Source of the DNA: Haemonchus contortus
Lineage: Eukaryota; Nematoda; Chromadorea; Rhabditida; Trichostrongylidae
Reading direction: 5' to 3'
DNA: 64,000 nucleotides
Assembly (NCBI GenBank): GCA_000469685.2
Contig: LS997564.1
Span: 22,478,960 to 22,542,959, forward strand
Shown: positions 35,201-42,920 of the stretch, piece by piece
Numbering within the stretch: position 1 is the first letter of the stretch
How the letters are laid out: the number at the start of each line of letters is the position of its first letter
The notes under the pieces: generated by a model
What the model was told of the DNA's origin: nothing
The model's input: the letters and a program-made list of their open reading frames with translations, nothing else
Database searches by the model: none
Translations under genes and position numbers: made by a program

Positions 35201-38200
35201 AGTGCTTAAAAAATCTTTGATCTCTGCTTTGCTTCTCTATCTGATGAAGAAGTGGTTTGGAAGTAGAATGGTTGTAATTGTGACCGTAACATGACAGCAA
35301 CAGCAACCTAAGCAAGTTTTTACAAATTTTGGGATAAACGAAGAGCAGGAACGGGTGAAGTATGCCTCACTCTCTTCACTCCCATTCTTTTTGTCATTCT
35401 TCCCCATGCATATCAACATCCTAGCGTCAACTTTCCAGAGTGGTCTTATTATTCCAAAAACATTTATTTCGATTCAAATTGATTTATTTTTCATAGTAAC
35501 TGCGGTATTACTTGTCGTTTACAAAAATACCGAACAGAGCGTTAAATCGAACTGGAAGACGAGACTGTTAATTGCAGGACAGCCTTGTCACATGTCCACT
35601 CCATCAATGTGAATCTTCATAAGTTCTTGCTGTATTCGGGGATGACATGCCTTGTCTGGACAAGAGATCGTAACACTTACAAGGAGGCATTTCGAACGGC
35701 GTCATTGCAGAGGCGACTAATGCAAGGAGGTCTGCTTCAATTACGAATGAACACTGAAGCAGTCTAATTAATAATGTACTTACTGCTGCTAGCTTTCTTC
35801 ATATAGTGCAGATCTTAGACTTGATATTTGATTCGGCGTAACTCTTTGAATGCAGAGTTTTTTCCCACAGTTTCAGTTTCAGAAAAGACGGTTTGTCCAA
35901 GCCTAAGGGCCTACACCATGGTGTTAGGATACAGGTCGGGTGTTCTCATCATCCTCACTCACAAGGGAGAGACAAGGAGAAAATAACGTGAACGCAAGTC
36001 ATGGGTGGTTATGTCAACGATTGCGAGATTGCAAGCCATGAGTAGGATGGCCACATGTGACCCACTTGACAAGGGGACGCTTATGACTTACCTTCATGAA
36101 AAATAAGGAAGGAAAGCAGTAACCATCATCCAGTCTTCTTCGTGGCTTCTTCAGTCGCCGAGTCGAACACGAAGATGAAAAAACGAACTGGGTAATCTTA
36201 TCCAGTGATGACCGAAAACGCCTCCGCAATTTCGCCTCACCCACTTTATGTAGCAAAATGGGGGGGGGGGGGGGGATGGAGTTGAGGTAATACCACCGTG
36301 CACACAAAAATCAACAGCCGTGAAATAGGTAATGTAGGAGTGCGCCACTGAATAGCAAGTGCGAGAAGAATGAAGGCAAATTTATTACAAAAAAAAGAAA
36401 CAACAGAACAATAAACGTAGTGCACCGGCAAAAATTCCAAACAAAGGTCAGATGAAATCCTACAGATCACTTGGCATCGCGGGGTAGTCGAAGAGAGAGA
36501 GAGAGTGTGCGCTCCGGCGTTCCCCTTAACACACTCGTACTGGTTCCCGTGTCGTGTATTACCAAACTTACTTGTCCGTAAGGGATACCTAGGGGCCTAC
36601 GCTGGTTCCGAGATCTCAGCCACTAAGGCCGCTTCACTATTCCTGCCACTTAGGCTAGATCTGGCCGCTAAGGCCTTCCCACTATCTGCGTCACCTGGAC
36701 CCTTCAAGCTACGGCCACACAGGCCCTCAATGAAAGATCGGCCACAAAGGCCCTCAAGGGATGAACCGGCCACAGAGGCCAGACAGAGAATATCAGAGAT
36801 GAGGGGAGCCCTTACCTCAGCCGAGCAAACGAGTCGAATACCTCACTGACTGAGCCACCCTACTCGATACCTTCGCTCCCCCGCGCGATCAGTTTCTGAT
36901 TTTCTGACCTCCTATGATCATTAGTAGCCTTGCGTTTAGGGGTCGCTCGTCCGTGCGGTCTCTCTCTCTTCGGCCCTTGCCGACAACCGTCTTACCTGAT
37001 TAGGAATAGTAATACCAGTCCAATCGCCCATCTTACGCAGGACTCCTCTTCTAAAGTTAAAGTTGATCTGTTGCCTTTATTCCTTTCAAATTCGAACGCT
37101 GTGATCTAGAAGAATAGAATTATGAATACTGGTCGACCCATCTACACACCCTGACAGATTTCACGTGTGTCCGCCCCACATGGCCCAAACCCGGCCCCAC
37201 TTAATAGAAATTGGCTGGATGACTTTACTCAGGTGAGGTTTTGCCCTCACTCTGCGTTTAGTTCTATCGCCTCCCATCAGTGTTTCTATTCTGCCGCTTT
37301 TACACTGCCAAGTTGGAGTGTTCAAGGAGACAGCAGTTAAGAAACCGATCAGAAACACTCACCGACTCAAACAAACAACAGAGGTGGGAGAAGCCCAGCA
37401 TCAAGGATGTCATTTACATTGATACTAAGCTCGTCCATTTTGCACAAAACGAGCCGTTATCACTAATGAAATCCGCACGACTGAGAAGGTCGGCGATGAA
37501 GCGTAAAGAGTCGTTTGAAAGGGCACGCCATACAAGACAGCTGAATGACCACTGCTCACACATGAAGGCAGTGTCAGCAGATATGGAAGTATCTTGATTT
37601 GTTTTGCACTATCATTCAATTGTGACGAGGTCCTTGCCACCGTTAGCAAGCGTCTAAGTAGGAGGGTTCGGAGAATCCAGTTGCTATTGAGAATCCGTGA
37701 TTGTGGTGATGCGACCGCTGAAGATGACAAAACGGCAAGCCACTCTTAAGTCGTACACGCGTAAAGTCCTAAAGGCATTTTCCTTTCGGGTCATAGATGA
37801 GATGAATATATTTAAAAGTCACAGCGGGAAGGCCATCAATTCAAATATGAATCGACGGGGAAAGTATGCCTGTGTGCCCGCGGGAAGTACGGCCTTAGTA
37901 AGGCCGTACGCGTGATTGCAAGGCACTCTTCTATACGATTTACTCTTGAAGTGGTGGTCTTTCCCCAGCGACTTTTGATCTGGACCAACCTCATCTAACA
38001 CTGGTCGGTTGCTACATGGGCTGCTGTGTGTTTCTGGATCGGACGACCCACAAAACCATCCATGGCGAGTTGTCGTGCCAAACAAACATACCGACAAACG
38101 TACAGATACTTTTAGTGTGTCTTATATAGTTCAGGTCATGAAAGACAATCTATCGTTGTCTTGGTGAATGTTTCGTTGGGGATCGATTCTTTCTATTCCA

Positions 38201-41112
38201 TGATCTAATTCAGATAGTACTGATATACGCGAATGGGGAATACATAGAAGCAGGCGAAACAAAGCGATGAAGATCTGGATGGCGCTGAGGTTGAATGGAT
38301 TGGAAGGCTTCCGTTACCATCTGAATAATGTGACTGTTGACAAGTTATCATGTTTTTACATTCGAACATCATTTCGTAGTAAATATTGCAGGCCGTGGAG
38401 ATGTGCGTTTATTTCGAATCTCTGGTTGCCACACATCCTCTACTGAAAATTTTCTCTCGGAAGCTCGCTATTTTCACGTTCTTTTACGAGGTATGTGTTC
38501 ATGATCTCGATTGTTTTCTAAGAGAGTTTAGTATTCCGCTACAGGAGCCTGGTTCTTCTAAGGAAGAAAACAATTTATACACCGAAAATCTATGCCAATT
38601 CATCAACCAATCTCACAAGCTCTACGTCACGCACACAAAGGTTTTTTTTTTCAAAAGATACGAATGCTAATACGAATGCTTCGTGTTCTACGAATACAAA
38701 GGCATTCTTAGAACACGAACATTCGTTGCCTCTTTCATGATCAGTTCTTTGCTCATGCACCTTTCTGCAAATCTGCCATCAACTGCTGATTCGAACTCGA
38801 TTTGCCTTAGGCTCAGGAAAAATGCATGTTTGGAGCGAGAGAGTATAGTGCATGAGCCAATACTGAAGTAAAATATAGCGGGCTAAGGAACGGTTGGAAG
38901 ATCTTTGTGCATTTGTCGAAAAGCAAAAGCCTGTCCAAATACTAGGTCCATCGAATTGATCTTTTACATCTCCCAATGCCATTGTCTGCGTAGCAGGTTC
39001 AGGAATGAAAGCGTTGATGAAGAATACTGCACAAATGGCCAAAAGTCGAAGTCAAACTCTATAAAAGGGAAGATTACACTAGAATGTATTGAGTAGATTG
39101 AATAGAAGAAAGTAATAATAAGTAAGAAGAAATATGTTTGAGAAATAGAGTATGCTATACATCAGCCCATTTTCTCCATTGGGAGAAATAAAAGAATTAG
39201 CGGAAGAAGGAAGTGTTTGAGCAAGTTATCGGAACCATCAGGTAAATTCTGCAATTGCGTAATATTTTGGTTCCATTGCCTTTGCCCCTTACAGGCACGT
39301 TCACGATGAAAATGGTTCCTGACAAGGGGTGAATACTTGGTCGCAGTGACTATTTAAGATGAAATGTATGCCATTGCCTTTTCGAACGCTAAAATCAAAT
39401 CTGCCTGCAAATATACGATACGATTTAGGGAACGAAGTTGCGGAGCATCCCTCCTCCTGTGTAATGCCGCTGTGTTTAAAATATTTATAATCGTAACAGC
39501 ATGCGATGCTGTGCAACGGTTGTGCAGTTGGTACAAGACGGATTCCGTCGTCCCGTGAATGTGTGACACAGTAATCCAACACACGCTGAAGCGCCTCCAA
39601 ACACCCATCACACATACGACGCAAATAAAGGTACCCCGGGTGAAGCCCATGAGATGGGCGGTGGGTACTAGGGGATTTCTGTGTCACACATCTACGGGAC
39701 GTTGAAATCCCTCTAATGCAATTGGTGAGGCGACGGACACATAAGTATGACGTGAAGGATTTCAACCTTGATGCACGTGCTCGTTTTGCTTTTTCACAGA
39801 ACGTGCCCTAAGCGCTTGCAATTTTCTTTTTACGCTTTACATTGTCTATCGCTCTGACCTTTGAGGAACACTGTGAAAATGTGGTTGGCGGAGGGGACGC
39901 ATATAGCGTTAGTATAACAAGAAATTAATAAGATGTTACGAGTTGATTATTGTTATGCTAGCAATATATCGTAGAGTAAGAGGAGATTTGGCTTCAACCA
40001 TCTGTGCGCTACTATGCTGTTTTAGCCAGGTTCAGTTTTTTCTAGCCAAGCTTTAAAAGGCTAGAACCTCCGGGGTGAGTGAGATGCTTACTTCGTGCGA
40101 AAAGCTGGAAGCTCGCCCACTCATTCAGCTGTTAATATACCAACATTGTGATGAGTGCCCCACTGTTCTCACATTATATTTTCATTCTAAAACTTACTAG
40201 ATAGTCTTGAAAGGAGTGTATCTCATTTGGCGCAGCCTGTCGCGATCATGGGCCACACAAGCGATGATCGGCATTGGCGGTAATTGAGCCCTCAGACCTC
40301 CGAGCTCACCAGACCACCACGTCCTACCTGCTCCCCGTACAGGTGAGCGGACCAGCCCCCCGAGGATCAAGGGGTTCCTGGCTAGGGAAGGCCCAACAGC
40401 TCTGATTATGGATAGTGGAATAATATTAACCCGTTATAGCTCCGACTTCTAGGTGCACGACACCGACCTCATTCGCGTTTCAATCTCTTATGGACGTACC
40501 AATAAGGATGTAATCGATGAATCTTGGAGGAATATGAAGGCACTCATAGACGAGTTTACCAATCGCAAAAGTGAGTCGCACACATACTCTTGTTCCCAAC
40601 TATAATAATTTGCGTTGTTGGGTTTTCCCTTTACATCCAGTTTTCACCTCCCATAGCGTTTCGATTGCAGCAGTGTATTTTAAGTGTAGAACTCAGTTCC
40701 ATACAAGCTGCAGTATCACCCTTTATACGTTCCCGTTACAATTTCCAATCTATTTGTTCGAGAAGCACTTTCTTCTTTCCAATACCTAACATTTTTCGAT
40801 TTCTGTGAATGTTGCCCATAAAGACTGTCCAGGGATATTCCAGACGATCCATATCTTTTGCACACAAAAATGGTGGCACCATTGCCTTTGCAAAGAAAAC
40901 CATTCCGACCACAGAGCGTTGAGTATGTGACCATATCTTCTCGTCCTCCTGAAGACAAGCCCGTTGTGAGTAAAATTGTATTTTTGTCCAAAGGTACGGT
41001 CCAATTGCGTAACAACTCTAGAACACTTGATACTCCCATACCAAAATGGCGAACGGTTGCTAGCACAGCACACACATCTAGTACGATGGGTGGTCCCCAG
41101 AAGCATATGTAG
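17207..41112 (+). CDS. Aromatic-L-amino-acid-decarboxylase family protein (group II PLP decarboxylase), 15 exons
   Basis: Exons: 17207-17315, 17371-17475, 20000-20139 (start could be 20003), 21983-22072, 22453-22554, 28482-28571, 28681-28800, 28855-28958, 29012-29086, 35578-35729, 38214-38329, 38392-38490, 38545-38640, 40453-40570, 40844-41112. All phases agree and no stop interrupts the 594-codon frame. Family landmarks in order: MTHWQHPRFYAYFPAG, ESCPALNELENTVVNWIG, GGGSIVGSASDA, RLVAYCSKDAHSCIEKA (His214 for PLP stacking), TLGTSS, MWIHCDASYSG (Asp295), NVNLHKFLL (Lys327, the PLP lysine), STDIREWGIHRSRR, and a C-terminal extension. Asp-to-Lys spacing is 32 residues, as in DOPA decarboxylase. 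The usual PHKW around the lysine is LHKF, and the C-terminus is longer than in vertebrate enzymes. It should decarboxylate an aromatic amino acid in the cytosol to a biogenic amine; the substrate cannot be told. It resembles the divergent nematode decarboxylase-like group. Confidence 0.9.
17985..18465 (-). pseudogene. PLE2 left copy, 3' endonuclease region only
   Basis: The reverse complement matches about 19,440-19,966 of the right copy: the same ATGCAAAACCCTCACATCG block and the same ending. It retains part of the endonuclease coding region and the 3' end, with frameshifts. About 60 bp present near 19,740 in the right copy are missing here. Confidence 0.75.
17992..18026 (-). ncRNA. Hammerhead ribozyme motif, PLE2 left end
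   Basis: Minus strand: stem I GGU/ACC, core CUGACGA, stem II GGCAU/AUGCC, GAA, two-pair stem III (AG/CU), cleavage-site C. Same design as PLE1 but different sequence in every helix, which supports conservation of structure. Confidence 0.72.
18466..19735 (+). pseudogene. PLE2 right copy: 5'-truncated Penelope RT and GIY-YIG endonuclease
   Basis: The RT enters at SFDVVFLYTNVSNAGT (about 18,520) and continues with RGLAMDNRIAPVLAVIFLDH, the catalytic KRYNDDVFVIG, LPFLNAKTRI and SRSAHPIYMKANVVRN. Near 19,224 a one-base frame change leads to IVPFVNDKMAREVNRVVK and the endonuclease GIVYSIQCGGCGENYEGESARP with RPDEHRR. The GIY-YIG Tyr-Ile-Gly is YEG here, so nuclease function is doubtful. Everything upstream of the RT palm is missing. 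Confidence 0.87.
19923..19957 (+). ncRNA. Hammerhead ribozyme motif, PLE2 right end
   Basis: GGU, CUGACGA, an extra A, hairpin GGCAU-UAU-AUGCC, GAA, AGCU and C before ACC. It is an inverted copy of the motif at 17,992-18,026. It lies in decarboxylase intron 2, so it would be present in the pre-mRNA in the sense orientation. Confidence 0.75.
20380..20720 (-). repeat. Repeat shared with 8,640-9,030
   Basis: Minus-strand frame with MCPCDGNTMKDLIYKCVQL, SFTVAMGH, C-x2-CSLYNAVEKYPS. It is longer and more open than its partner near 8.7 kb, so either a gene fragment or the N-terminal part of a retroelement ORF. It sits in decarboxylase intron 3 in antisense. Confidence 0.5.
20901..21184. mobile_element. 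Foldback element copy 1 (termini GCTGCTTTCATAGTCCG)
   Basis: The left end begins GCTGCTTTCATAGTCCG and the right end is its complement ending CTATGAAAGCGGC. The inverted similarity runs inward through GGCGTGCCGGC, the GGGGGAGG block and CCTTCGAAGGGCT-like parts to GACAAGATCAAAAACC, so the whole element can fold into a long hairpin of more than 100 bp. It is GC-rich against its surroundings and has no coding capacity. It lies in decarboxylase intron 3. Confidence 0.75.
21385..21515. repeat. Imperfect (TG)n/(TGTA)n microsatellite
   Basis: TGTGTGTATG-type units with interruptions over about 130 bp. Confidence 0.85.
22190..22380 (+). repeat. Dispersed repeat, partner at 39,880-40,100
   Basis: GCGATGTTAGTATATCAAGAAAT here and GCGTTAGTATAACAAGAAAT there begin a run of diverged similarity that ends in GGGTGAGAGTGAGATG here and GGGTGAGTGAGATG there. 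No TIR or tail was resolved. Both copies are in decarboxylase introns. Confidence 0.4.
22715..23300 (+). pseudogene. Possible mariner-like remnant
   Basis: TTAGGTTGGCCCATGTGAAA at about 22,711 resembles a mariner terminal repeat. A broken downstream reading (ENFEKGKRGYPLGILDDD, then ETRMPNQMKVKERLGA) recalls the helix-turn-helix part of these transposases. The match is weak and frames are shifted. Confidence 0.28.
22844..22897 (+). repeat. Two-copy tandem repeat, period 29
   Basis: AATACTTCCATTCGAAGATA and its copy 29 bp downstream differ by one base over 25 positions. Confidence 0.85.
23440..24600 (+). repeat. Repeat unit split by about 870 bp of other DNA
   Basis: The first half (about 23,440-23,575: GGGGCACGACGATGGAAAGA and onward) and the second half (about 24,460-24,595: GTGCGGCACTCTGACGACCG and onward) are contiguous in the copy at 26,570-26,845. 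The left copy has therefore been opened by an insertion, or the right copy has lost the centre. The interposed DNA is GC-rich with long overlapping open frames on both strands but no recognised protein. Confidence 0.6.
24640..24930 (+). repeat. Degenerate tandem array, period about 60
   Basis: The phrase TTTGCGCGT or CTACGCGT, followed by TGTACGGGTTTTTGTGAAAA-like sequence, recurs about five times with drift. It gives this intron its unusual CpG and GCGC content. Confidence 0.55.
25023..25422 (-). pseudogene. Possible retrotransposon gag zinc-knuckle remnant
   Basis: The minus strand encodes two Cys-rich groups, KPRCFFCAEPHLSSCKR and GRYFKCGGDHGEGSC, separated by about 15 residues. This recalls paired CCHC knuckles of LTR-element gag proteins. 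No protease or RT adjoins it and a plus-strand frame overlaps it, so the call is tentative. Confidence 0.3.
26570..26845 (+). repeat. Intact copy of the repeat split at 23,440-24,600
   Basis: Contains in one run both halves seen separately at 23.44 and 24.46 kb. Ends near CAAGTCACGACAC. Function and class are unknown. Confidence 0.6.
26900..27960 (-). pseudogene. Decayed RTE LINE fragment in decarboxylase intron 5
   Basis: The minus strand carries RTE linker sequence (MKSTRPIEHLHYSTSEAESL, 27,700-27,900) and RT motifs at 27,096-27,350 (CERRPRDFDTISSRVLGVAL, GRRQLITSLPRFAYGIVVIT). The catalytic FADD is FAYG. Frameshifts and stops are frequent. The endonuclease part is absent or unrecognisable. 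Confidence 0.7.
28055..28175 (+). other. Exon-like open segment of unknown origin
   Basis: After a good acceptor (TTTCTAG) the frame gives an amphipathic, helical-looking stretch (DVARRVIDLVYNWLEILQRK). It lies inside decarboxylase intron 5 but does not fit between the flanking exons, and no donor in the right phase follows. It may be a remnant of another gene or chance. Confidence 0.2.
29090..31445. other. Large part of decarboxylase intron 9, no clear element
   Basis: Mixed sequence with short ORFs. The only one with some character is the minus-strand ORF at 30,897-31,157. Nothing links the rest to a known transposon. Confidence 0.4.
30897..31157 (-). CDS. Unrecognised small Cys-containing ORF, antisense in intron
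   Basis: An 86-codon frame from an ATG, with C-x4-Y-C-x2-CGRKSLNLSLTDMRK, then DKWVAFARNC, and a final PCSCSFDEKF. Spacing of Cys residues and the WVAFARNC core recall small zinc-binding DNA-contact domains, but no firm family match is possible by eye. It has no intron evidence and could be a chance ORF. Confidence 0.2.
   Translation of the reverse strand: MSSKQVPFGTQCPEDYCLECGRKSLNLSLTDMRKTLVMTEKHPDKWVAFARNCIGTGSSRVPCSCSFDEKFLTVIAKMKIGPTGAI
31451..31643 (-). repeat. 3' LTR of the BEL-like element
   Basis: 193 bp, the same length as the other LTR. By hand I count nine substitutions between the two, eight of them in the last 65 bp, where an inverted repeat lies. Confidence 0.9.
31942..32160 (-). 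repeat. Two-copy tandem duplication, about 110 bp unit, upstream of the 3' LTR
   Basis: Copies at about 31,942-32,048 and 32,053-32,160 share GACGATGGAATGAYAGGCGT, GACAGTGAATATC and TGATGACGTRACGCG. It occupies the place of the missing polymerase and 3' untranslated region. Confidence 0.75.
32218..32790 (-). CDS. BEL-like aspartic protease fused to a second zinc-knuckle pair
   Basis: The frame continues directly after the gag UAG. It begins with a linker (about 30 residues), then SAQIVLMTAEGSVWNY and the retropepsin active site FFFDTGAQVSLV (DUF1758-type fold), followed by LSGISG and EVLLKVQTAQGRQLEFPMKT. Where BEL elements continue into RT, this one switches to SELHLCSRCLRSEHGANVC and TCNNCRGTHNTVLC, i.e. 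C-x2-C-x4-H-x4-C and C-x2-C-x3-H-x4-C, then KKRKN and stop. This knuckle pair has the same spacing as the last two knuckles of gag, suggesting a fusion with a gag segment. The product would be a protease with its own nucleic-acid-binding tail. Confidence 0.85.
   Translation of the reverse strand: MNEVENMKQTPVLDSKPYMYHMLSNSITGTHENSNIEARDPPRSAQIVLMTAEGSVWNYATQNYQKALFFFDTGAQVSLVLEQSAEHLALPVLKSEQCSLSGISGICEPFMSHEVLLKVQTAQGRQLEFPMKTKPTIMISRAMRLSELHLCSRCLRSEHGANVCTVTCNNCRGTHNTVLCAGTPIKKRKN
32791..34242 (-). CDS. BEL/Pao-like Gag polyprotein
   Basis: A 483-codon intact frame. Residues about 15-125 are Glu/Lys/Leu-rich with heptads (coiled coil). Residues about 190-345 match the DUF1759 gag domain: IALPRFTGNVESFQEYWAMF, TMEKIMLLKESLRGKAATTI, and the VIRRLNALPQ block. 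Residues about 390-452 hold three zinc knuckles: CNFCERTNHQSFQC, CWKCFSRDHRSTAC and CRRCGKLHDDSLC. It ends CAA-TAG-GTG, in frame with the protease. It would assemble particles packaging the element RNA. No frameshift or internal stop is seen, unlike every other retroelement here. Confidence 0.9.
   Translation of the reverse strand: MDTFRPFANEPQYLQNAEENANFCSKTIAGIENAIPLINTSRNELQEILDQIQRKYADTKKTEKKKSLEEFQAMEVEIQHDAVLLESADLLTALKTRLREIQHELLQLRDDKNIAQKSIKMEERRDDCRQNLSNPISMPVAENNNEQNIEESSYQSHQKHNAPTEESAQTTVTDSGNLNVRNANTTCNSNKPPQIALPRFTGNVESFQEYWAMFDTLVHSNQSLNTMEKIMLLKESLRGKAATTIKGIKIPENYHWMIETIKKKYDNISAVRANVIRRLNALPQARESRHCETVFDEIRSLVNEMTSSGYPITETQDPMWIETILKKLPRHIVEEFLRECKGEKTYSVGQTLDHLETVIMRNAYVSERLGYHDVNLSSPHSTSEDVKKRFRCNFCERTNHQSFQCRNVREASERRKMVMEKSLCWKCFSRDHRSTACKRPNCRRCGKLHDDSLCLFNENTTQSDKVKNDKRKVVQSSLQEYVQ
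34457..34469 (-). promoter_or_regulatory. Primer-binding site, tRNA-Gly(GCC)
   Basis: Minus strand TGGTGCATCGGCC, six bases after the 5' LTR, is complementary to the 3' end of eukaryotic tRNA-Gly(GCC) including CCA (GGCCGATGCACCA). Complementarity stops after 13 bases. Confidence 0.75.
34476..34668 (-). repeat. 5' LTR of the BEL-like element
   Basis: 193 bp. Contains a perfect 14-bp inverted repeat (GACCACTTCGCGAC / GTCGCGAAGTGGTC) around ATGAC; the same hairpin is imperfect in the other LTR. Confidence 0.9.
36260..36275 (+). repeat. Homopolymer run of 16 G
   Basis: Sixteen consecutive G residues in decarboxylase intron 10. Length may be inexact in an assembly. Confidence 0.95.
36618..36780 (+). 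repeat. Array of GGCCNNNNNGGCC interrupted palindromes
   Basis: Exact sites at 36,663-36,675, 36,713-36,725, 36,740-36,752 and 36,768-36,780; degenerate ones at 36,618-36,630 and 36,644-36,656. Inner bases vary around ACWAA or ACACA. They are spaced roughly 18-50 bp. Confidence 0.8.
37610..38060 (+). pseudogene. Degenerate Penelope-like element fragment PLE3
   Basis: Stretches align in order with the 3' half of PLE1: TGACGAGGTCCTTGCCACCG (PLE1 near 16,250), CGTAAAGTCCTAAAGGCATT (PLE1 near 16,650) and CCCAGCGACTTTTGAT followed by AACACTGGTCGGTTG (PLE1 near 16,765-16,810). The intervening endonuclease is largely lost. It lies in decarboxylase intron 10. No hammerhead motif was found near its end. 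Confidence 0.5.
38650..40450. other. Decarboxylase intron 13
   Basis: Contains the inverted repeat at 39,538-39,711 and the dispersed repeat at 39,880-40,100. Minus-strand frames near 39,300-39,765 overlap that inverted repeat and look non-coding. Confidence 0.5.
39538..39711. repeat. Inverted repeat, 38-bp arms around about 100 bp
   Basis: Left arm 39,538-39,575 and right arm 39,674-39,711 share CGTCCCGT..ATGTGTGACACAG in opposite orientation, with about seven mismatches over 38 bp. It could be a small MITE or a structured RNA. Confidence 0.55.
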
Positions 41113-41821
41113 TTCTATGTAAACAGGTATTTAGGAACTAAGTAGGTTATGTCCAACTTGTGGGTCTTACTTTTTTCATCGCTCTGAGGAAAAAACGGCA
41201 AAACCATTCTGATTAATTTATACTAGGTGGGTTTTACAGTCATTAAGTTATTAGCCAGGCGATACTCTGCATCTCCTCGCCAAGCGCACAACTGGAGCAG
41301 ACACATGATTCACCAGTCTTGCCTTCCACTGAGAAATGAGTCAAATTTTGGTCCTGCTTGATATCAATTACCATTCTGAGGTATAGACAAGTTTCGTCGA
41401 TCTGAACGGAACTTTAATGTATATTCACCTACACACGAACCTAAGCAATTGTATCCTGACGATTACTTCTAGAAAGAATATGTCCATCGGGTATACGTTG
41501 ATTTCAATGGTTGTTCGCGGAGTTGAACCGTATCTTTACCAATGAGGGGTACTTTCTGAAATTCTTACATCGTGACGTCTTTTGATGCTTTCACTATTAC
41601 AGGATACGCAATCGAATGCTCAAAGTGAGATTTGAATTTGTTTTTGAATTGTCAGATATGCAGCTTTTACGTCTGCGAATTGATCGTAAATCGCTTACAG
41701 ACCCGTGATGATATGGCAAAAGAAGAACGAATGCGAAGTAATCTTCATTTGAAACAAATGTGTAGCTTTCTGTTTTGTCACGTACTGCATTATATCGTCA
41801 ATAAACAGATTAATTCGATAT
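41113..41821. other. Downstream of the decarboxylase, nothing recognised
   Basis: No AATAAA was found close to the stop at 41,112; the 3' end of that gene is unresolved. No ORF with family features. Confidence 0.4.
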
Positions 41822-42887
41822 ATTTTGTTGTCCGAAAATTTCCGCCGATTTCTGAGTTGACTTTGTGTGAAAATTTCTAGGAGAACGAATCCATTTAGTA
41901 AACAATATATTCTCCGTTCTGCTCACAATGGTCCGCCATCTTTCTGGTAGTTTCATTATCCCACTTTCATAGAAGGTTGTAGACTTAGGATTAAAAAATT
42001 CCTTTAGGTGTGTTTTGCAGTCCTCCAATGAATCGAATGATTTTCCACTCAAGGTATTTTGCACAGACTTGCACAGGTGGTAGTCTGATGGCGCGCTATC
42101 CGGACTACGTGGGGGTGTGACAAGACATTCCGCCCAAGCTCCAGTAATTTTTGACGAGTGGCCCAAGATACGTGGGGTCTGGTGTTATCCTGGTGGGAGA
42201 CAACGCCCATACGATTGGCCTTCTATCGCTGCCTTCAAATTGTCCAGCTGACTACAGAACCTTCATATCTTTCCCCACATGGATTTTCGCTTTTGAGTGG
42301 TTTGTGGTGGCTCACTGGACGACTCCACGACCGTTTCCGCTCCACGTTGTTGTATACGATCCACTCTTCGTCCCCAGTACCATGCGTTTCAGAAACGGCT
42401 CATTTCCGGTCCGCTTGAGCAGCGAGTCGCACACGGAGACGCGCCCCATCAAGTTGCGCTCGCTCATTTGTGAGGTACCCAAACATCGAGGCGCTTAAGA
42501 AAACCAATTCCCGCAAATTGTCGTGGACGATTGCTTTGTTTGCCACTAAGCCTTTCTCCTATTTCACGAATAGTGATGTGTCGATCTTTTTCGATTAACA
42601 TTTAGATTTGACCATCTTCAAGTGGCGATGGCCTTCCTGCGTGTTGCCAATCTTCGAGGTTGAATTCACCGCTCTTAAGTCTCGTAAACCACTCACAAAC
42701 TATACGTTCATGTAGAGCATCCTCTCCTTAAACGCCATAGATCTTTCTCGCGGTTTGAGCTGCGTTCTTTCCTTTACGATAGGAGAAAAGCATTAGATGG
42801 CAAAAATGCACGCGATTGTCTTCCATTTTCACTCAAGCCCTTCACAAAGAAACCTCAAAGAATATCAACATAACCTAAAAAGGGATA
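41822..42887 (-). pseudogene. mariner transposon with broken transposase
   Basis: Minus strand from ATG at 42,825: VHFCHLMLFSYRKGKNAAQT, ERIVCEWFTRLKSGEFNLED, GRPSPLEDGQI (N-terminal helix-turn-helix domain), a catalytic-site block GDEEWI, then TPPRSPDSAPSDYHL with the last catalytic Asp of the DD34D type, and SLEDCKTHLKEFF, GIMKLPERWRTIV to about 41,900. Several stops and frame changes make it inactive. GTTGTCCGAAAATTTC at 41,830 resembles the terminal repeat of the second copy at 62.3 kb. The 5' end is cut where a Tc1-like terminus begins at 42,890. Confidence 0.85.
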
Positions 42888-42889
42888 TG

Positions 42890-42920
42890 CAGTAGCGCTC
42901 AAAAGTATTCGGCCAAGCCT
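42890..42920 (+). repeat. Solitary Tc1-like terminal repeat
   Basis: CAGTAGCGCTCAAAAGTATT followed by CGGCC is the usual form of Tc1-type ends. No matching inverted end was found downstream. Confidence 0.4.

Noticed and set aside
39301..39765. 154-codon minus ORF
   Set aside because: It overlaps the inverted repeat, has no family features, and a second frame is equally open.
40671..40789. Alternative last exon of the decarboxylase ending TAA at 40,789
   Set aside because: The phase fits, but the encoded tail is hydrophobic and low in charge; the exon at 40,844-41,112 also fits and gives a proline-rich, more protein-like extension. Either may be used; I kept the second.
40716..41106. Two overlapping minus-strand ORFs of 106-119 codons
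   Set aside because: They are shadows of the last decarboxylase exon.
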